Assembly: GCF_023525255.1 (NCBI RefSeq)
Contig: NZ_CP073355.1
Span: 868,001 to 932,000, forward strand
Source: Thermospira aquatica
GTDB taxonomy: Bacteria; Spirochaetota; Brevinematia; Brevinematales; Thermospiraceae
Length of the DNA stretch: 64,000 bases
Direction: 5' to 3'
Part shown: piece by piece, positions 16,859-26,177 of the stretch
How the letters are laid out: every line of letters starts with the position of its first letter
Numbering within the stretch: the stretch's first letter is position 1
Notes under the pieces: model-generated
Databases searched by the model: none
What the model was told of the DNA's origin: nothing
The model's input: only the letters and a program-made list of their open reading frames with translations
Position numbers and translations under genes: made by a program

Positions 16859-18165
16859 CTGTCAAATAAATTAAAATGTCACCTTTTTATTGAAATAGAA
16901 ATGTCACTTTTTTATGCCGAAACTCTACGACCATAATCATCTATTTCAAAAAGTTCAATTCGATATTTTCTTAAAAATATGTATACCTCCATCAAGCCAG
17001 GTTTTAAGATAACATTGTCCCCGGGTTTTATGGCTATAGGTTGTTTCTTTTCAATCTGGTATATTCTTTTAGAAAACTTTATTGTATAATCTCTATAGAC
17101 TTTGCACTCGGCCGTATAACAAACATAGTTCCTTAAGTCCTGATCAGGCATTAATGCAATATGAAAATCTTCATCCGACAGAGGTTTTACTAAATTTTCG
17201 GTTATTCTTTTCCCAGTAATATTCTTTCAAAAACGATTGGCACTGTCAATATCCTTTATGTTTTTAGTTTCATTTCTGCTATTAACCTGTCCTGATGGAT
17301 CCCATTCCATCTCTCGATCCTTTTGCCTGGGGACTATGGGCATATATCATTTCTATCCCCAGCCTATGGCAGACCTCTCCAAACTTTGTTAGAGGCAATT
17401 TCCCTGCAAGCTGTTCTTCTATGGTCGCTTCCCGTTTCGTATAGAACAGGCTTTTATAATCACAATAGATCGAATAAGGAATACCGTATTTCATTATCCA
17501 GTCAAACAAACATTGCAGCGCTACTTGTGTCGTTTCTCCTGTGTCGAAAAGACCGTAAGATGTGCCTGTAGCATCATCCACCATATTCATCAGACAGACT
17601 TCTTTGCCTGTCCCAAACCAGTCGTGAATGCTGCCGTCCATTTGAATCATTTCTCCAAAATGCTCTTTTCTCGGCCTTCTGGTACGGTGTTTCGCAGTTT
17701 TTCTTATTTTCTTCCACAATCCTGTTTCCATCATCCATAAACGAAGCGTTGATGCTCCTATTTTTATATGATGTTCCTCATAAAGCTTTTCAGCTATAAA
17801 TGTCGGCTTAAAACCTTTATAATTATTCCGTACTATCTGCATAATTTTCTCTTTGATATCACTGCTAATTCTGTGATTCCCCGGTTTGCCTATTAATTTG
17901 TGATTGAGGGCTTCATCACCCTTTGATAAATATTCTTTAAAAATTCGAATAAGTTGCCTTCTGCAAATCCCCAGTATTATTGCAGCATCTTTCTGCTTGA
18001 TTTTCTTGTTCTTTACCATCTCCAGTATTTTTGCCCTCTTCTGTGCTTTAAGTGTCATCGTTATCACCTCTCTCATCTGCAACCTCTCGTTTTTTTAGTT
18101 GCAGTATTTTAAAAGGTGACATTTCTATTTGCACAAAGTGTGACATTTTAAATTGTTTTCGACAG
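16859..18165 (-). mobile_element. IS1202/ISNCY-like insertion sequence
   Basis: The element starts CTGTC and ends GACAG. Inner inverted repeats are AAAATGTCAC and GAAATAGAAATGTCAC-TTTT, with the other end reading as their complement. It has a 17-bp target duplication. Such long duplications are known for the IS1202-related group, with the treponemal ISTde1 subgroup reported around this length (from memory, to be checked). The single transposase gene on the minus strand is broken. Confidence 0.82.
16912..18058 (-). pseudogene. IS1202-like transposase, frameshifted
   Basis: The N-terminal part (from ATG 18058, after GAGAGGTG) reads MTLKAQKRAKILEMVKNKKI, helix-turn-helix, then IQMDGSIHDWF (first Asp) and YSIYCDYKSLF (second Asp). 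Just after YAHSPQAKG the frame is lost. The catalytic-Glu motif (RIERWNGIHQDRL) reads on in another frame, and a further slip follows near 17230. The C-terminal part resumes at MPDQDLRNYVCYTAECKVYR and ends at 16912. Two shifts make programmed frameshifting unlikely; this is a dead transposase. Confidence 0.82.
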
Positions 18166-18182
18166 AGATCGAATTGCTTCAT
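18166..18182. repeat. 17-bp target duplication, right copy
   Basis: Second copy of AGATCGAATTGCTTCAT. Bases 18170 onward are also the start of IS copy B. Removing the IS1202-like element leaves copy A and copy B in tandem, separated by just GAGAT. Confidence 0.85.
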
Positions 18183-18258
18183 AATAAAAGTACTCGAAAA
18201 GGGAACGTTGCTTCAAAATAAAAAAGTACTTTAAATTTGTGTAAAATAATCCAGTTCA

Positions 18259-18303
18259 TGGCTCGACAAGCTCGCCAACCGTGGCTCGACAAGCTCGCCA
18301 ACC
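18259..18303. repeat. Two 23-bp tandem units inside IS copy B
   Basis: Units read TGGCTCGACAAGCTCGCC plus AACCG, the same unit that occurs five times in IS copy D (58209-58322) on the other strand. Copies A and C lack it. The core CTCGACAAGCTCG is typical of mobile REP-like repeats (general knowledge). Confidence 0.85.
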
Positions 18304-18318
18304 GGAATTGGGGTAGCG

Positions 18319-19565
18319 ATGTTTGAAAGGAGACCTATTTACAGGGAAACGGCGAAATGATATGCTGAGCTTGTCGAAGCAGAGTATCAAAAAGCCAGCA
18401 AAAAGGAAAAAATGGAGATACTGGATTACTTTGTGAGGATAACAGGCCTAAAAAATCGAAACTATGCCGCCAGGCTCTTGAGGCAGCACGGAAAAACCAT
18501 CTATGTAGGCAAAAAAAATTACCTTAAAGCCGATATAGCCAAAAAGGGCAAAAGACCTGGCAGAAAGAAAAAATTCGGCGAAAAAGAACTAAAAATGCTA
18601 AAACAGGTCTGGGAAATTGAAAACTACATGTGTGGCAAACGCTTAAAGCCGATTCTCAATGAAGTTTTAGATAATCTCTTAGCAAACGGGCATCTCCACG
18701 GTTCTCCACAGGCTATAGAAAACTTACGCCATATAAGTGCTTCAAGTATTGACCGACTTTTGAAACATGAGCGTAAAAAGCTTGAGATAAAAGGACGAAA
18801 AGGTACAAAGCCTGGAACGCTATTAAAGCAACAAATAGCTATACGCACGTGGGCAGAGTGGGATGAAAATTGCCCTGGTTTTATGGAGATTGATCTGGTT
18901 GCCCATGAGGGAGGAAATAGCCGGGGAGATTTTGCTCAAACATTAAATATGGTGGATGTTTGGAGCGGTTGGACAGAGCTTGTGGCAATCAAAAACAAGG
19001 CTTCAAAATGGGTAAGAGAAGCCATAGAAAAAAGTCAAAGAAGACTTCCTTTTTGATTTACGAAATTGATTCTGATGCGGTGCTGAATTTATTAATCATC
19101 CTCTGCGTGATTGGTGTGAGAAGCACCAGATAAAATTTACAAGGGAAGAAGCTCCCGTTCCAATGATAACTGCTACGTTGAGCAGAAAAACTATTCCATA
19201 GGATTCGCCAGAATGTTGGATACTTCCGCTACGATACCGAGGAAGAAGTCTACTACTTGAACCGACTCTATGCGTATCTCAGGCTTTATGCCAACTTTTT
19301 CAACCGGTTATGAAAATGACAGAGAAAAAGAGAATCAAGCAAGGTGCAAAAGAAGCATGATGATATTAAAACTCCCTACCAACGGCTTTTAGAAAGCTCT
19401 TATGTAAGTGAGGCACAAAAGGAACGCCTAACAAGGCTTTATAAGGCTCTCGATTTGTTTCACCTAAGACAAAAAATTACGGCTTGCCAGAGAAAACTTT
19501 TCAGCCTTCAAAAGAAAAAGAATGTAAAAAACAAAAATTTGGAGGAAACTGTATGGAATTTTTGA
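18319..19565 (+). pseudogene. DDE transposase, copy B, disrupted
   Basis: The N-terminus (MFERRPIYRETAK) ends at the TGA introduced by the 24-bp insertion. A long frame resumes at 18412 (MEILDYFVRITG...) and runs to the region of the second catalytic Asp. There 1-3-base deletions (TTACGAAATTGATTC instead of TTACGGGGAATTGATTC) break it again. The last fragment from 19344 restores the C-terminus. Not functional. Confidence 0.85.
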
Positions 19566-19626
19566 GTACTTTTTTTTATGAGGCAATGATTCGAATTTCG
19601 AGTACTTTTTTATTTGACGCAACGGG

Positions 19627-19778
19627 TCAAAATGGGGTACAATCCATTTGCTCTCATCATCAAGCGTCATTTCTTCCTGCTCAACATCAACCTCCCACTG
19701 CTGGCTAGCTCGTGGCAAAAACATCCTGAGGTAAACTGTCTCAAAAAAGTTTTTTATCATTGGAAGGGGGGAAAACGT
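19627..19778. other. Intergenic lead-in to the repeat array
   Basis: No gene seen. The right end of IS copy B ends ...TTGACGCAACGGG. With TACAAT at 19638-19643 (18-base spacer), it could make a hybrid promoter reading rightwards. I see no gene for it to serve. Confidence 0.35.
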
Positions 19779-20722
19779 GCTGTTCCTTGTTGCAGTGTAG
19801 CAACTGTCCTTTTGCTCTTACTCTGTTGCAGTGGAAATATGAGAATAGGGAGGCTATTACCCTGTCGCAGTACAACGTAAAGGGCCTTTCTTTTTCCCTT
19901 GTGACGGGGAAAACCTAGCTATTACCTTTTTGCAGTAAGAGTCAAAAAAACAAAAGCTCTTCCTTTATCACAGGAAAAAACTTGCTCTTCCCTTATTGCA
20001 GTATGGACCATGGGGGAAAAGCTATTACCTTATCGCAGGAAAAAGGGAGAATATCTGAGCTCTTCCCATATTACAGTGGGGATGAAATGCTCATGAGACC
20101 TTCCCTGTTGTAGTACAAAAACTCCAGCTATTCCCATATTACAGGAAATATCTTACACCTGAGGGCTATTTCGTTGTTGCAGTGGAAACCGAGGGAGAGA
20201 GCTATTCCCTTATCACAGTTTTAAACTCTGTGCTCACACTGCAAAAGGTAAGAGCGTATGTCGAAAACTCTAGGTTAAACGTTTAACTGCCTTTTTTATT
20301 TCATTGCGGAGGATTGAGATTTGCTCTTTCCTTATTTCCAGTGAAGGGGTAAGCCTGTTCTTTCCTTATCGTAGTTGAGGGGAAAAGAATTTATGCTCTT
20401 ACCCTCTCGCGTGTAAAAAAAGGGTGGTGCTCTTCCCTTTTTGCAGTCAAAACCAGAAAACTTTTTACCCTTTTGTAGCCAGCTTTCCCCTCGCTGTTAC
20501 CCTGTTGCCGTTGTTCCTCTTGCGTAGGTTATTCCCTTTTTACAGTCATTTCCCACCTCAAAACTGCAACAAAGAAAGAGCACTACGGATTTTTGCAAGA
20601 CAAAGGTGTTCTTCCCCTATTACTGCCACTTTCTCCCACAATCTAACTGCAACAAAGTAATAGCAATTTCTTCCCCCTGGGATAGGGTAATAGCCCCCTC
20701 GCCACTGCAACAAAGAAAGAAC
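19779..20722. repeat. Periodic array of a 19-bp motif (about 25 copies)
   Basis: The consensus is GCTMTTMCCYTNTYRCAGT. Clear direct copies start at 19779, 19814, 19853, 19918, 19956, 19984, 20021, 20059, 20096, 20127, 20165, 20201, 20323, 20357, 20395, 20429, 20461, 20493 and 20528. Inverted copies start at 20238, 20563, 20647, 20677 and 20704. Start-to-start distance is mostly 31-39 bp, clustering near 36, with non-repeated sequence between. A perfect palindrome, GTTAAACGTTTAAC (20274-20287), sits in one slot. There are no cas genes, and the repeats are far too variable for CRISPR. No gene is evident. It looks like a multi-site protein-binding or recombination array. Confidence 0.8.
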
Positions 20723-20845
20723 CCCCTTCTCACCCCATTGGTTGCATCCCCCCTCTCTTGACAAAAGAAAAAAATCCTTATAATAGCACTATAAAAAATA
20801 CCTATCCAAAAGACAATCAATCTCCAGAAAGAAAAGGAGGGAAGA

Positions 20846-21969
20846 ATGAAATGGTGGCTAGGGATAGGTATTCTCCTCAGTTCTCTCGTAGGATGCATCT
20901 CAAGCAAGACATCAACTGACGAGGCGACATTAGGCTCTGGCGAAAAAGCCACGATACGTGTAGAATTATCTATTGAAAACAATCAAGACAGACCCCCATC
21001 TCGATCATCAAACGTGATTGAGGTTGAATCGCTTCGTATTGCAGGGGCTCACATTGCCCTGAGCAATTCTTTTGGTTGGAGAGAGGCGCGTGTCTGGCGC
21101 CGTGATAAGCCACAAGTATTCACTTTCGAGCCCCCTCGAGGGGGAATATACACCCTGACAGATGCCGCGTGGGATTCTGCAGGTCATACACACCGCAACA
21201 GCCGTTATCCGCGTAGAAGGGGGCAAGAACTATCGCACCCGTGTGGTTCTCGGGGGTTTTATTGACCTCGAAGAGGAAAGACCGAAGAAACTTATCTTTT
21301 ACTCTTCTTTTGACAATCTCGAAAGCGCTCTTTCCCCTGCCGTTGGACCCAGAGGATACGCAAAAAGCAGAGATCTCTCTTTTGTTCCCGGCAAGGTTGG
21401 CAACGGCTACTATGCCCCCTATAACGTGGATTTTGGGATAGTGTATTCCAATTTTGTTCTCCCCTCCAAAGAAGGGTGTATCGAATTCTGGGCGAAGCTT
21501 GTGGATCCGCCGGTATATCTCCCAGAGGGGAGCTCCAATCTTCGTACAAATAGGAGAAGGAAAATATGAGTATCGCGTAGTTTTCTGTCTCAACGATGGC
21601 GTAGGGGGTACTGGACTTTGTGGAAATGTGCATACAAGTGGTGAGGAATTGCCTATGGTGACACTGGCAACTGGTGGTATGCGATGTGGTATACAATATA
21701 GCGATATTCTTTCCTCAAGGGTAACGAATTGGAATCACTATGCCCTCGTGTGGAAAAGCGAGGGCTTCGAGGATGGCAAAAAGGCGCGACTTTATTTAAA
21801 TGGGCATGTAGTTCCTTCTTTGTGGTATCGAGATACCTTCGAATCCGAAGAGATCCCCGGGTTTACCAATGCGGTGATTCAGATTTTACACAATGTAAAC
21901 TCGGAAGGAGGGGTGATTATCGATGAACTGAAGATATGGAACTACCCCAAGACAAATTTCTCTCTCTAA
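20846..21969 (+). pseudogene. Lipoprotein with LamG-like domain, two frameshifts
   Basis: RBS AAAGGAGGGAAG precedes MKWWLGIGILLSSLVGC, a clear lipoprotein signal (LVGC). The protein then continues through three frames. The first shift is near 21180-21200, where TLTDAAWDSAGH passes to TATAVIRVEGGKNYRTRVVL. The second is near 21535-21550, passing to IGEGKYEYRVVF. The C-terminal part (NWNHYALVWKSEG, KARLYLNGHVV, IIDELKIWNY) is a LamG/concanavalin-type carbohydrate-binding fold. If restored it would be about 370 residues. Either a decayed surface lipoprotein or two sequencing errors. Confidence 0.78.
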
Positions 21970-21986
21970 AGGTAAAAAGTTCTGTA

Positions 21987-22023
21987 GTGGAGTATTCTAC
22001 CCGAATGCTCCACCATTTTTTTT
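21987..22023 (+). terminator. Rho-independent terminator
   Basis: GTGGAGTATTC pairs with GAATGCTCCAC (11 bp, one G-U) around TACCC, followed by an 8-T run starting 2 bases after the stem. It closes the lipoprotein pseudogene transcript. Confidence 0.88.
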
Positions 22024-22136
22024 GTATTTTTATAAGGGGACCCCCCTCTCATGAGAAAAAATAATTCCTCGTTATTCTTTCCTTCCTAAAAAGTGTTCTT
22101 GTGCGTGGTGTGGTACTACCGAAGACGTCTCAAAAC

Positions 22137-22165
22137 TTGCCAAGATACAAAAACCATACTATAAT
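22137..22165 (+). promoter_or_regulatory. smc promoter
   Basis: TTGCCA and TATAAT are spaced by 17 bases. The -10 ends 27 bases before the smc start codon, which is preceded by AAGGAG. Confidence 0.75.
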
Positions 22166-22192
22166 AAAAGCCTCAAAAATCAAGGAGTACTC

Positions 22193-25100
22193 ATGGCACG
22201 GTATCTCAAGACCATTGAACTTGATGGATTTAAGTCTTTTGGAGTAAAAACCGCAATCGAATGTGTCGACGGTATAACGGGTATTGTAGGAGCAAACGGG
22301 TCGGGAAAATCCAACGTTATTGAGGCTATCAAATGGGTGTTAGGCGAACAAAGCGCCAAAAGTCTCCGTGGCGAAAAGATGGAAGATATTATCTTCAACG
22401 GTACCCACAGTCGTTCTCCAAAAAGCATGGCTGAAGTTACACTTACCTTTGATAACACAAATAAATGGCTCCCCCTTGACTTTGAAGAAGTCAGTATAGG
22501 CCGGAGAATCTTTCGTTCAGGCGAAGGGCAATACTTCATCAACAAAAGCCGCGTGCGACTCAAGGATGTTGTCGAGCTTTTTCTTGATACAGGTATTGGA
22601 AGAGATAGCTATGCCATCTTTGAACAGGGGAAAATAGACCGCCTTCTCTCAGAAAGCCCGGAGGAAAGACGCTATCTTTTTGAAGAATTTGCCGGCATCT
22701 CCAAGTTTAAATTCAGACGAGAAGAAGCAGAAAAAAAACTCGAGGCAGCTCAAGCAAATCTTGCCCGTGTTCAGGATATCATTATCGAACTTGAAAAAGA
22801 TTGTGTAAAACTTGAGAAACAGGCCGAAAATGCAGCGCTCTACAATACCCTCAAACAAGAGCTCATGCAGGGCGAAATTCTTTTTGAAGTTCTCCGTATC
22901 CAGAACATGCAACAAGAAATTTTAGCAAAAACTCAGGAAAAACAAAAAATCGAGTCTCAGATCTTTCAAAAACAAGAAAAACTTACAGAATACGAAGAGG
23001 CTCTCCTCACGCTGGATAACGACCTCATGGACAAAGAGAAAAAACAAAATGAATGGCGTGAAATCATCACTTCCCTGGAAAAAACCCATTCCGCCTACCA
23101 GACAGAGATAAAATCCAGCAGAGAAAGAAAAATACTTCTCGAGAAACAGCTCGAAAGCCTTGTTCAAAGACTCAAGGAAGGAGAGGGTCGCGAGATAGCT
23201 CTCCGTGAAGAGTATGAGAGAAAACAACAGAGTCTGGTAGAGATTGAGGAGCTTCGGGATATCGCCAGAGAAAAACTTACCACCATCCAGACAGAAATTG
23301 ACAGAATTCGTGAGAGTATGCGCCTTTTAGATCAGCAACTTCTCCAGAAATCTCGAGAACTGGGATTCTCCCAGATTGTCACCCGCGACCACGTAGATAG
23401 ATTAAACAAAGAAATCTTTTCTCTTGATGCCCAGCAAGAAAACACCCAGAGGAAACTCGAAGAGCTTTTCAGACAAAAACAAGCCTTTGAAGCAGAAACA
23501 AGCACAAAACGAGAACTTCTTGAGGAGCTTATTCAGAAACGCAAGAAACTGGAGACTGAGGTTCAGGACATCTCAGCCCAGATCCAGCAAAACCTCAAAG
23601 AAGAAAACGGCCTCAAAAAGGAAAATCAGAGCCTGCTTCAAAGCATCCAGAATCTTCAACAAAAACTCAAAAGTGTAGACAAAATCATCATCGAATCTCT
23701 TGAAAAACAGGCCCAGGAAATAAAAGCCTTTTCTCAAAAGAAACCTTTCTTAGAAGCAAATCTTCGTGAACTCTTTTCCAGAATAGAACAAGCCATTACA
23801 GACTCCGATCTCTCTATCGTAGCCCAGTTACTCAAACAACTTCAAAACCTTTTTCAAGAGATCCAATCATCCTATGAAGAAATCCTGGCTATCCTCTACA
23901 GTGAGGAAGGAACCTATACCCAGAAGGAACGTATTCAACAAAACATTGAAGAGATCACCCAGGTGATAGAAGACAACCGTCAGAAGATAGAACTCCTTCA
24001 GGAACGCCTTCGCGAACTTCAGACATTGAGAGAAAACACTCAGGCTTCGTATTCTCGTGTTGACTATGAAACTCAAAGCCTCGAAGAAGAGATAAAAAAA
24101 ATCGAAAATCAGCAAAATAGTATCGAAGAGGCTTATGCCCAGACCCAAAATGCTTTTAATCTTCTTCGAGACCGCATCCTTGAAAAACAGGAGCAACTTG
24201 AAAAACTCATCCAGCTCATCGAAGACTACGAACATGAAGTCGCTGAGAGAAAGATAACCCTCAATCGCCTCCTGGATGAACTTAACAATCAGCGTGTGGA
24301 AACCGTTCGCGTGGAAGAACAGTACAAGTCGCTTTCTACCGAGCTTCAGCGTATCAAGCTTCAGCTTGAAGACATCCAAAAAACGCGTACAAACTATACA
24401 AAAGACCTCGAAAATTCCCTGGCAGTTATAGAAGAACTCGATCACAAGATCGACGAAGCAGAAGAAAAACTCACCGCCATCACAGCAGAGTTAGAAAAGG
24501 CTCGCAACACAGTGGCGGAGATACGTTCGCAGGTGGAAGCCCTCCTGAAAGAGAGAAAAACACTCGAGTCCCTCAGAAGAGACCTCGAACAGGAGATCAC
24601 TCATCTAGAGAAACGTCTGGGTGGAATGGAAAACGCCATCCAGGAGCGCCAGACAGTGCAGCAAAACATCATCAAAAATCTCGAAGAAAATTACCACTGT
24701 CACTATACCGATATCCATCCCCCCGAAGGGGTTACTATCGAAAATCTTCACGAAAAAATTGTGGACATAAAAAAGCAAATAGATGCCCTCGGAAATGTCA
24801 ATCTCCTTGCCATCGATGAGTTTCGTAACGCAAAAGAGCGGCTTGAATTTCTCCAGAGAGAGCGTCAGGACAGTGAAAAAGCCATGCAAGATATTATTCA
24901 TGTGATTGAAGAAACAAACGAAAAGTCCAAAGAGCTGTTTCTTTCCTCTTTTGAAGATATCCGTAAATCTTTCCGCAAGGTTTTTGCTCGTATGTTTGAT
25001 GGAGGACGAGCTGACCTCATTTTAGTCGATGAAAACGATGTCCTCAATTCCGGTATCAATATCATGGCAGAGCCCCCGGGAAAAAAATTTCAAGCTATAT

Positions 25101-25420
25101 CACTGCTCTCCGGTGGTGAGCGAGCCTTGGTTGCTATCTCCGTGATCTTTGCAATCCTTCATCTTAAACCCACACCTTTTGTGGTTCTTGACGAAATGGA
25201 CGCCCCCCTCGACGACGACAACATCGAACGTTTCAAACGGCTTCTCCTTGAATTCAAAGAGGTCTCCCAGTTTATCATCGTCTCACACTCCAAATCCACG
25301 TTGGAGATCTGTGATGCCCTCTACGGCGTCACAATGGAAGAACAGGGCGTTTCCAAGGTAGTAAGTGTGGCTTTTGATGAGGCTGCCTCTCTTCTTGTTC
25401 GTCCGGAGGAAACCGAGTGA
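22193..25420 (+). CDS. smc: Chromosome segregation ATPase SMC (no evident hinge)
   Basis: SMC folds chromosomal DNA by ATP-driven dimer gating. The 1075-residue protein has the N-terminal head with IVGANGSGKSNVIEAI (Walker A, about residues 33-42). Long coiled coils follow, then the C-terminal head with SLLSGGERALVAISVIF (signature) and PFVVLDEMDAPLDDDN (Walker B). Bacterial SMC is usually near 1180 residues with a globular hinge. Here the middle stays coiled-coil and charged, broken only by about 70 residues (about 512-580) that lack the Gly motifs of the hinge. The next gene overlaps the stop by 4 bases. Confidence 0.92.
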   Translation: MARYLKTIELDGFKSFGVKTAIECVDGITGIVGANGSGKSNVIEAIKWVLGEQSAKSLRGEKMEDIIFNGTHSRSPKSMAEVTLTFDNTNKWLPLDFEEVSIGRRIFRSGEGQYFINKSRVRLKDVVELFLDTGIGRDSYAIFEQGKIDRLLSESPEERRYLFEEFAGISKFKFRREEAEKKLEAAQANLARVQDIIIELEKDCVKLEKQAENAALYNTLKQELMQGEILFEVLRIQNMQQEILAKTQEKQKIESQIFQKQEKLTEYEEALLTLDNDLMDKEKKQNEWREIITSLEKTHSAYQTEIKSSRERKILLEKQLESLVQRLKEGEGREIALREEYERKQQSLVEIEELRDIAREKLTTIQTEIDRIRESMRLLDQQLLQKSRELGFSQIVTRDHVDRLNKEIFSLDAQQENTQRKLEELFRQKQAFEAETSTKRELLEELIQKRKKLETEVQDISAQIQQNLKEENGLKKENQSLLQSIQNLQQKLKSVDKIIIESLEKQAQEIKAFSQKKPFLEANLRELFSRIEQAITDSDLSIVAQLLKQLQNLFQEIQSSYEEILAILYSEEGTYTQKERIQQNIEEITQVIEDNRQKIELLQERLRELQTLRENTQASYSRVDYETQSLEEEIKKIENQQNSIEEAYAQTQNAFNLLRDRILEKQEQLEKLIQLIEDYEHEVAERKITLNRLLDELNNQRVETVRVEEQYKSLSTELQRIKLQLEDIQKTRTNYTKDLENSLAVIEELDHKIDEAEEKLTAITAELEKARNTVAEIRSQVEALLKERKTLESLRRDLEQEITHLEKRLGGMENAIQERQTVQQNIIKNLEENYHCHYTDIHPPEGVTIENLHEKIVDIKKQIDALGNVNLLAIDEFRNAKERLEFLQRERQDSEKAMQDIIHVIEETNEKSKELFLSSFEDIRKSFRKVFARMFDGGRADLILVDENDVLNSGINIMAEPPGKKFQAISLLSGGERALVAISVIFAILHLKPTPFVVLDEMDAPLDDDNIERFKRLLLEFKEVSQFIIVSHSKSTLEICDALYGVTMEEQGVSKVVSVAFDEAASLLVRPEETE

Positions 25421-26175
25421 TTCTTGCTGATTGCCATATTCATAGTTTCTTCTCTTCGGATGCAAACCTCTCTATCGACGATATCACTCATAAAGCACGA
25501 GAACGCCATCTTGAGTTTTTTACCATAAGCGATCATTACGAAATCTGGTCCCATGAAGGGTATACCTTTCATCCCGAAGAACGATGCTTTTTTCTTTTAG
25601 AAAAGCAGAAACTTTTCCCGGGACTTTTGATTGGTGTTGAGATTGGAGAACCCCAGGAAAACCCCTCTCTTCTCCAAAAGTGGCAAAACCTTCCCTTTGA
25701 TCTTTTTTTAGGCTCGATCCATGTGGTCAAAAACATGTTTGGTCCTCATAGTGAGGGAAACTTTCCCGATGAAGAAGTATACCGTGCGTATTTTTCTGAG
25801 GTGAAACGCATGGTAGAAACCACCGAGATTGATGCTGTGGCTCATCTCGATTTCCCACGGCGATATCTTGGTTCTTACTTTATCCCCTGGGAGATACTCG
25901 ACGAGATTCTTACCATCATGATTGAACGTCAGATAGCCCTGGAAATCAACACATCTGCGTGGAGAAAAGGAATTTCCGCAAGTATGCCTGATGAGGCTAT
26001 CCTGCGACGATACGCTGAACTTGGCGGAAAACGTATTCTCACCGGTTCGGATGCTCATCTGCTGGATGAGGTGGGCGATGGGATTGAACGGGCTTTTCAT
26101 CTTGCCCGAGAGCTTGGACTAACCCCAGGGTTTTACCGTAAACACGAGTTCATACCCCTCGTAGAAAAGGAGTAG
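25417..26175 (+). CDS. PHP-domain phosphatase (histidinol-phosphatase type)
   Basis: The 252-residue protein has the PHP metal-binding motifs: DCHIHSFFSSDA at the N-terminus, TISDHYE near residue 40, GVEIGE, DLFLGSIHVVKN, AHLDFPRR, LEINTSAW and TGSDAHLLDEVG. This pattern matches HisK-type histidinol-phosphate phosphatases and related PHP hydrolases. GTG 25417 overlaps the smc stop and follows GGAGG. Because hisIE is also in this window, histidine biosynthesis is plausible, but other phosphoesters are possible substrates. Confidence 0.82.
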   Translation: MILADCHIHSFFSSDANLSIDDITHKARERHLEFFTISDHYEIWSHEGYTFHPEERCFFLLEKQKLFPGLLIGVEIGEPQENPSLLQKWQNLPFDLFLGSIHVVKNMFGPHSEGNFPDEEVYRAYFSEVKRMVETTEIDAVAHLDFPRRYLGSYFIPWEILDEILTIMIERQIALEINTSAWRKGISASMPDEAILRRYAELGGKRILTGSDAHLLDEVGDGIERAFHLARELGLTPGFYRKHEFIPLVEKE

Positions 26176-26177
26176 GC

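Larger units (their letters stand above)
18170..19626 (+). mobile_element. DDE insertion sequence, copy B (decayed)
   Basis: Same termini and internal sequence as copy A, but carrying two passengers. Two 23-bp tandem units (18259-18303) replace the ribosome-binding region. A 24-bp insertion (about 18358-18381, including GCTGAGCTTGTCGAAGCA) brings an in-frame TGA into the transposase. Left flank GAGAT (5 bp shared with copy A), right flank TCAAA. Many small indels follow. Confidence 0.85.

Noticed and set aside
16912-18058. Programmed frameshift in the IS1202-like transposase
   Set aside because: Two separate shifts plus absence of a clear slippery heptamer and stimulatory stem favour decay.
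18412-19056. Independent 214-residue transposase gene
   Set aside because: It is the middle part of IS copy B, starting after the stop brought in by the 24-bp insertion.
19779-20722. CRISPR array
   Set aside because: The motif varies at many positions, is only 19 bp, occurs in both orientations and has no cas genes nearby.
24605-24901. Minus-strand frames inside smc and other long genes
   Set aside because: They are shadows of strongly coding plus-strand frames, with no RBS and biased composition.
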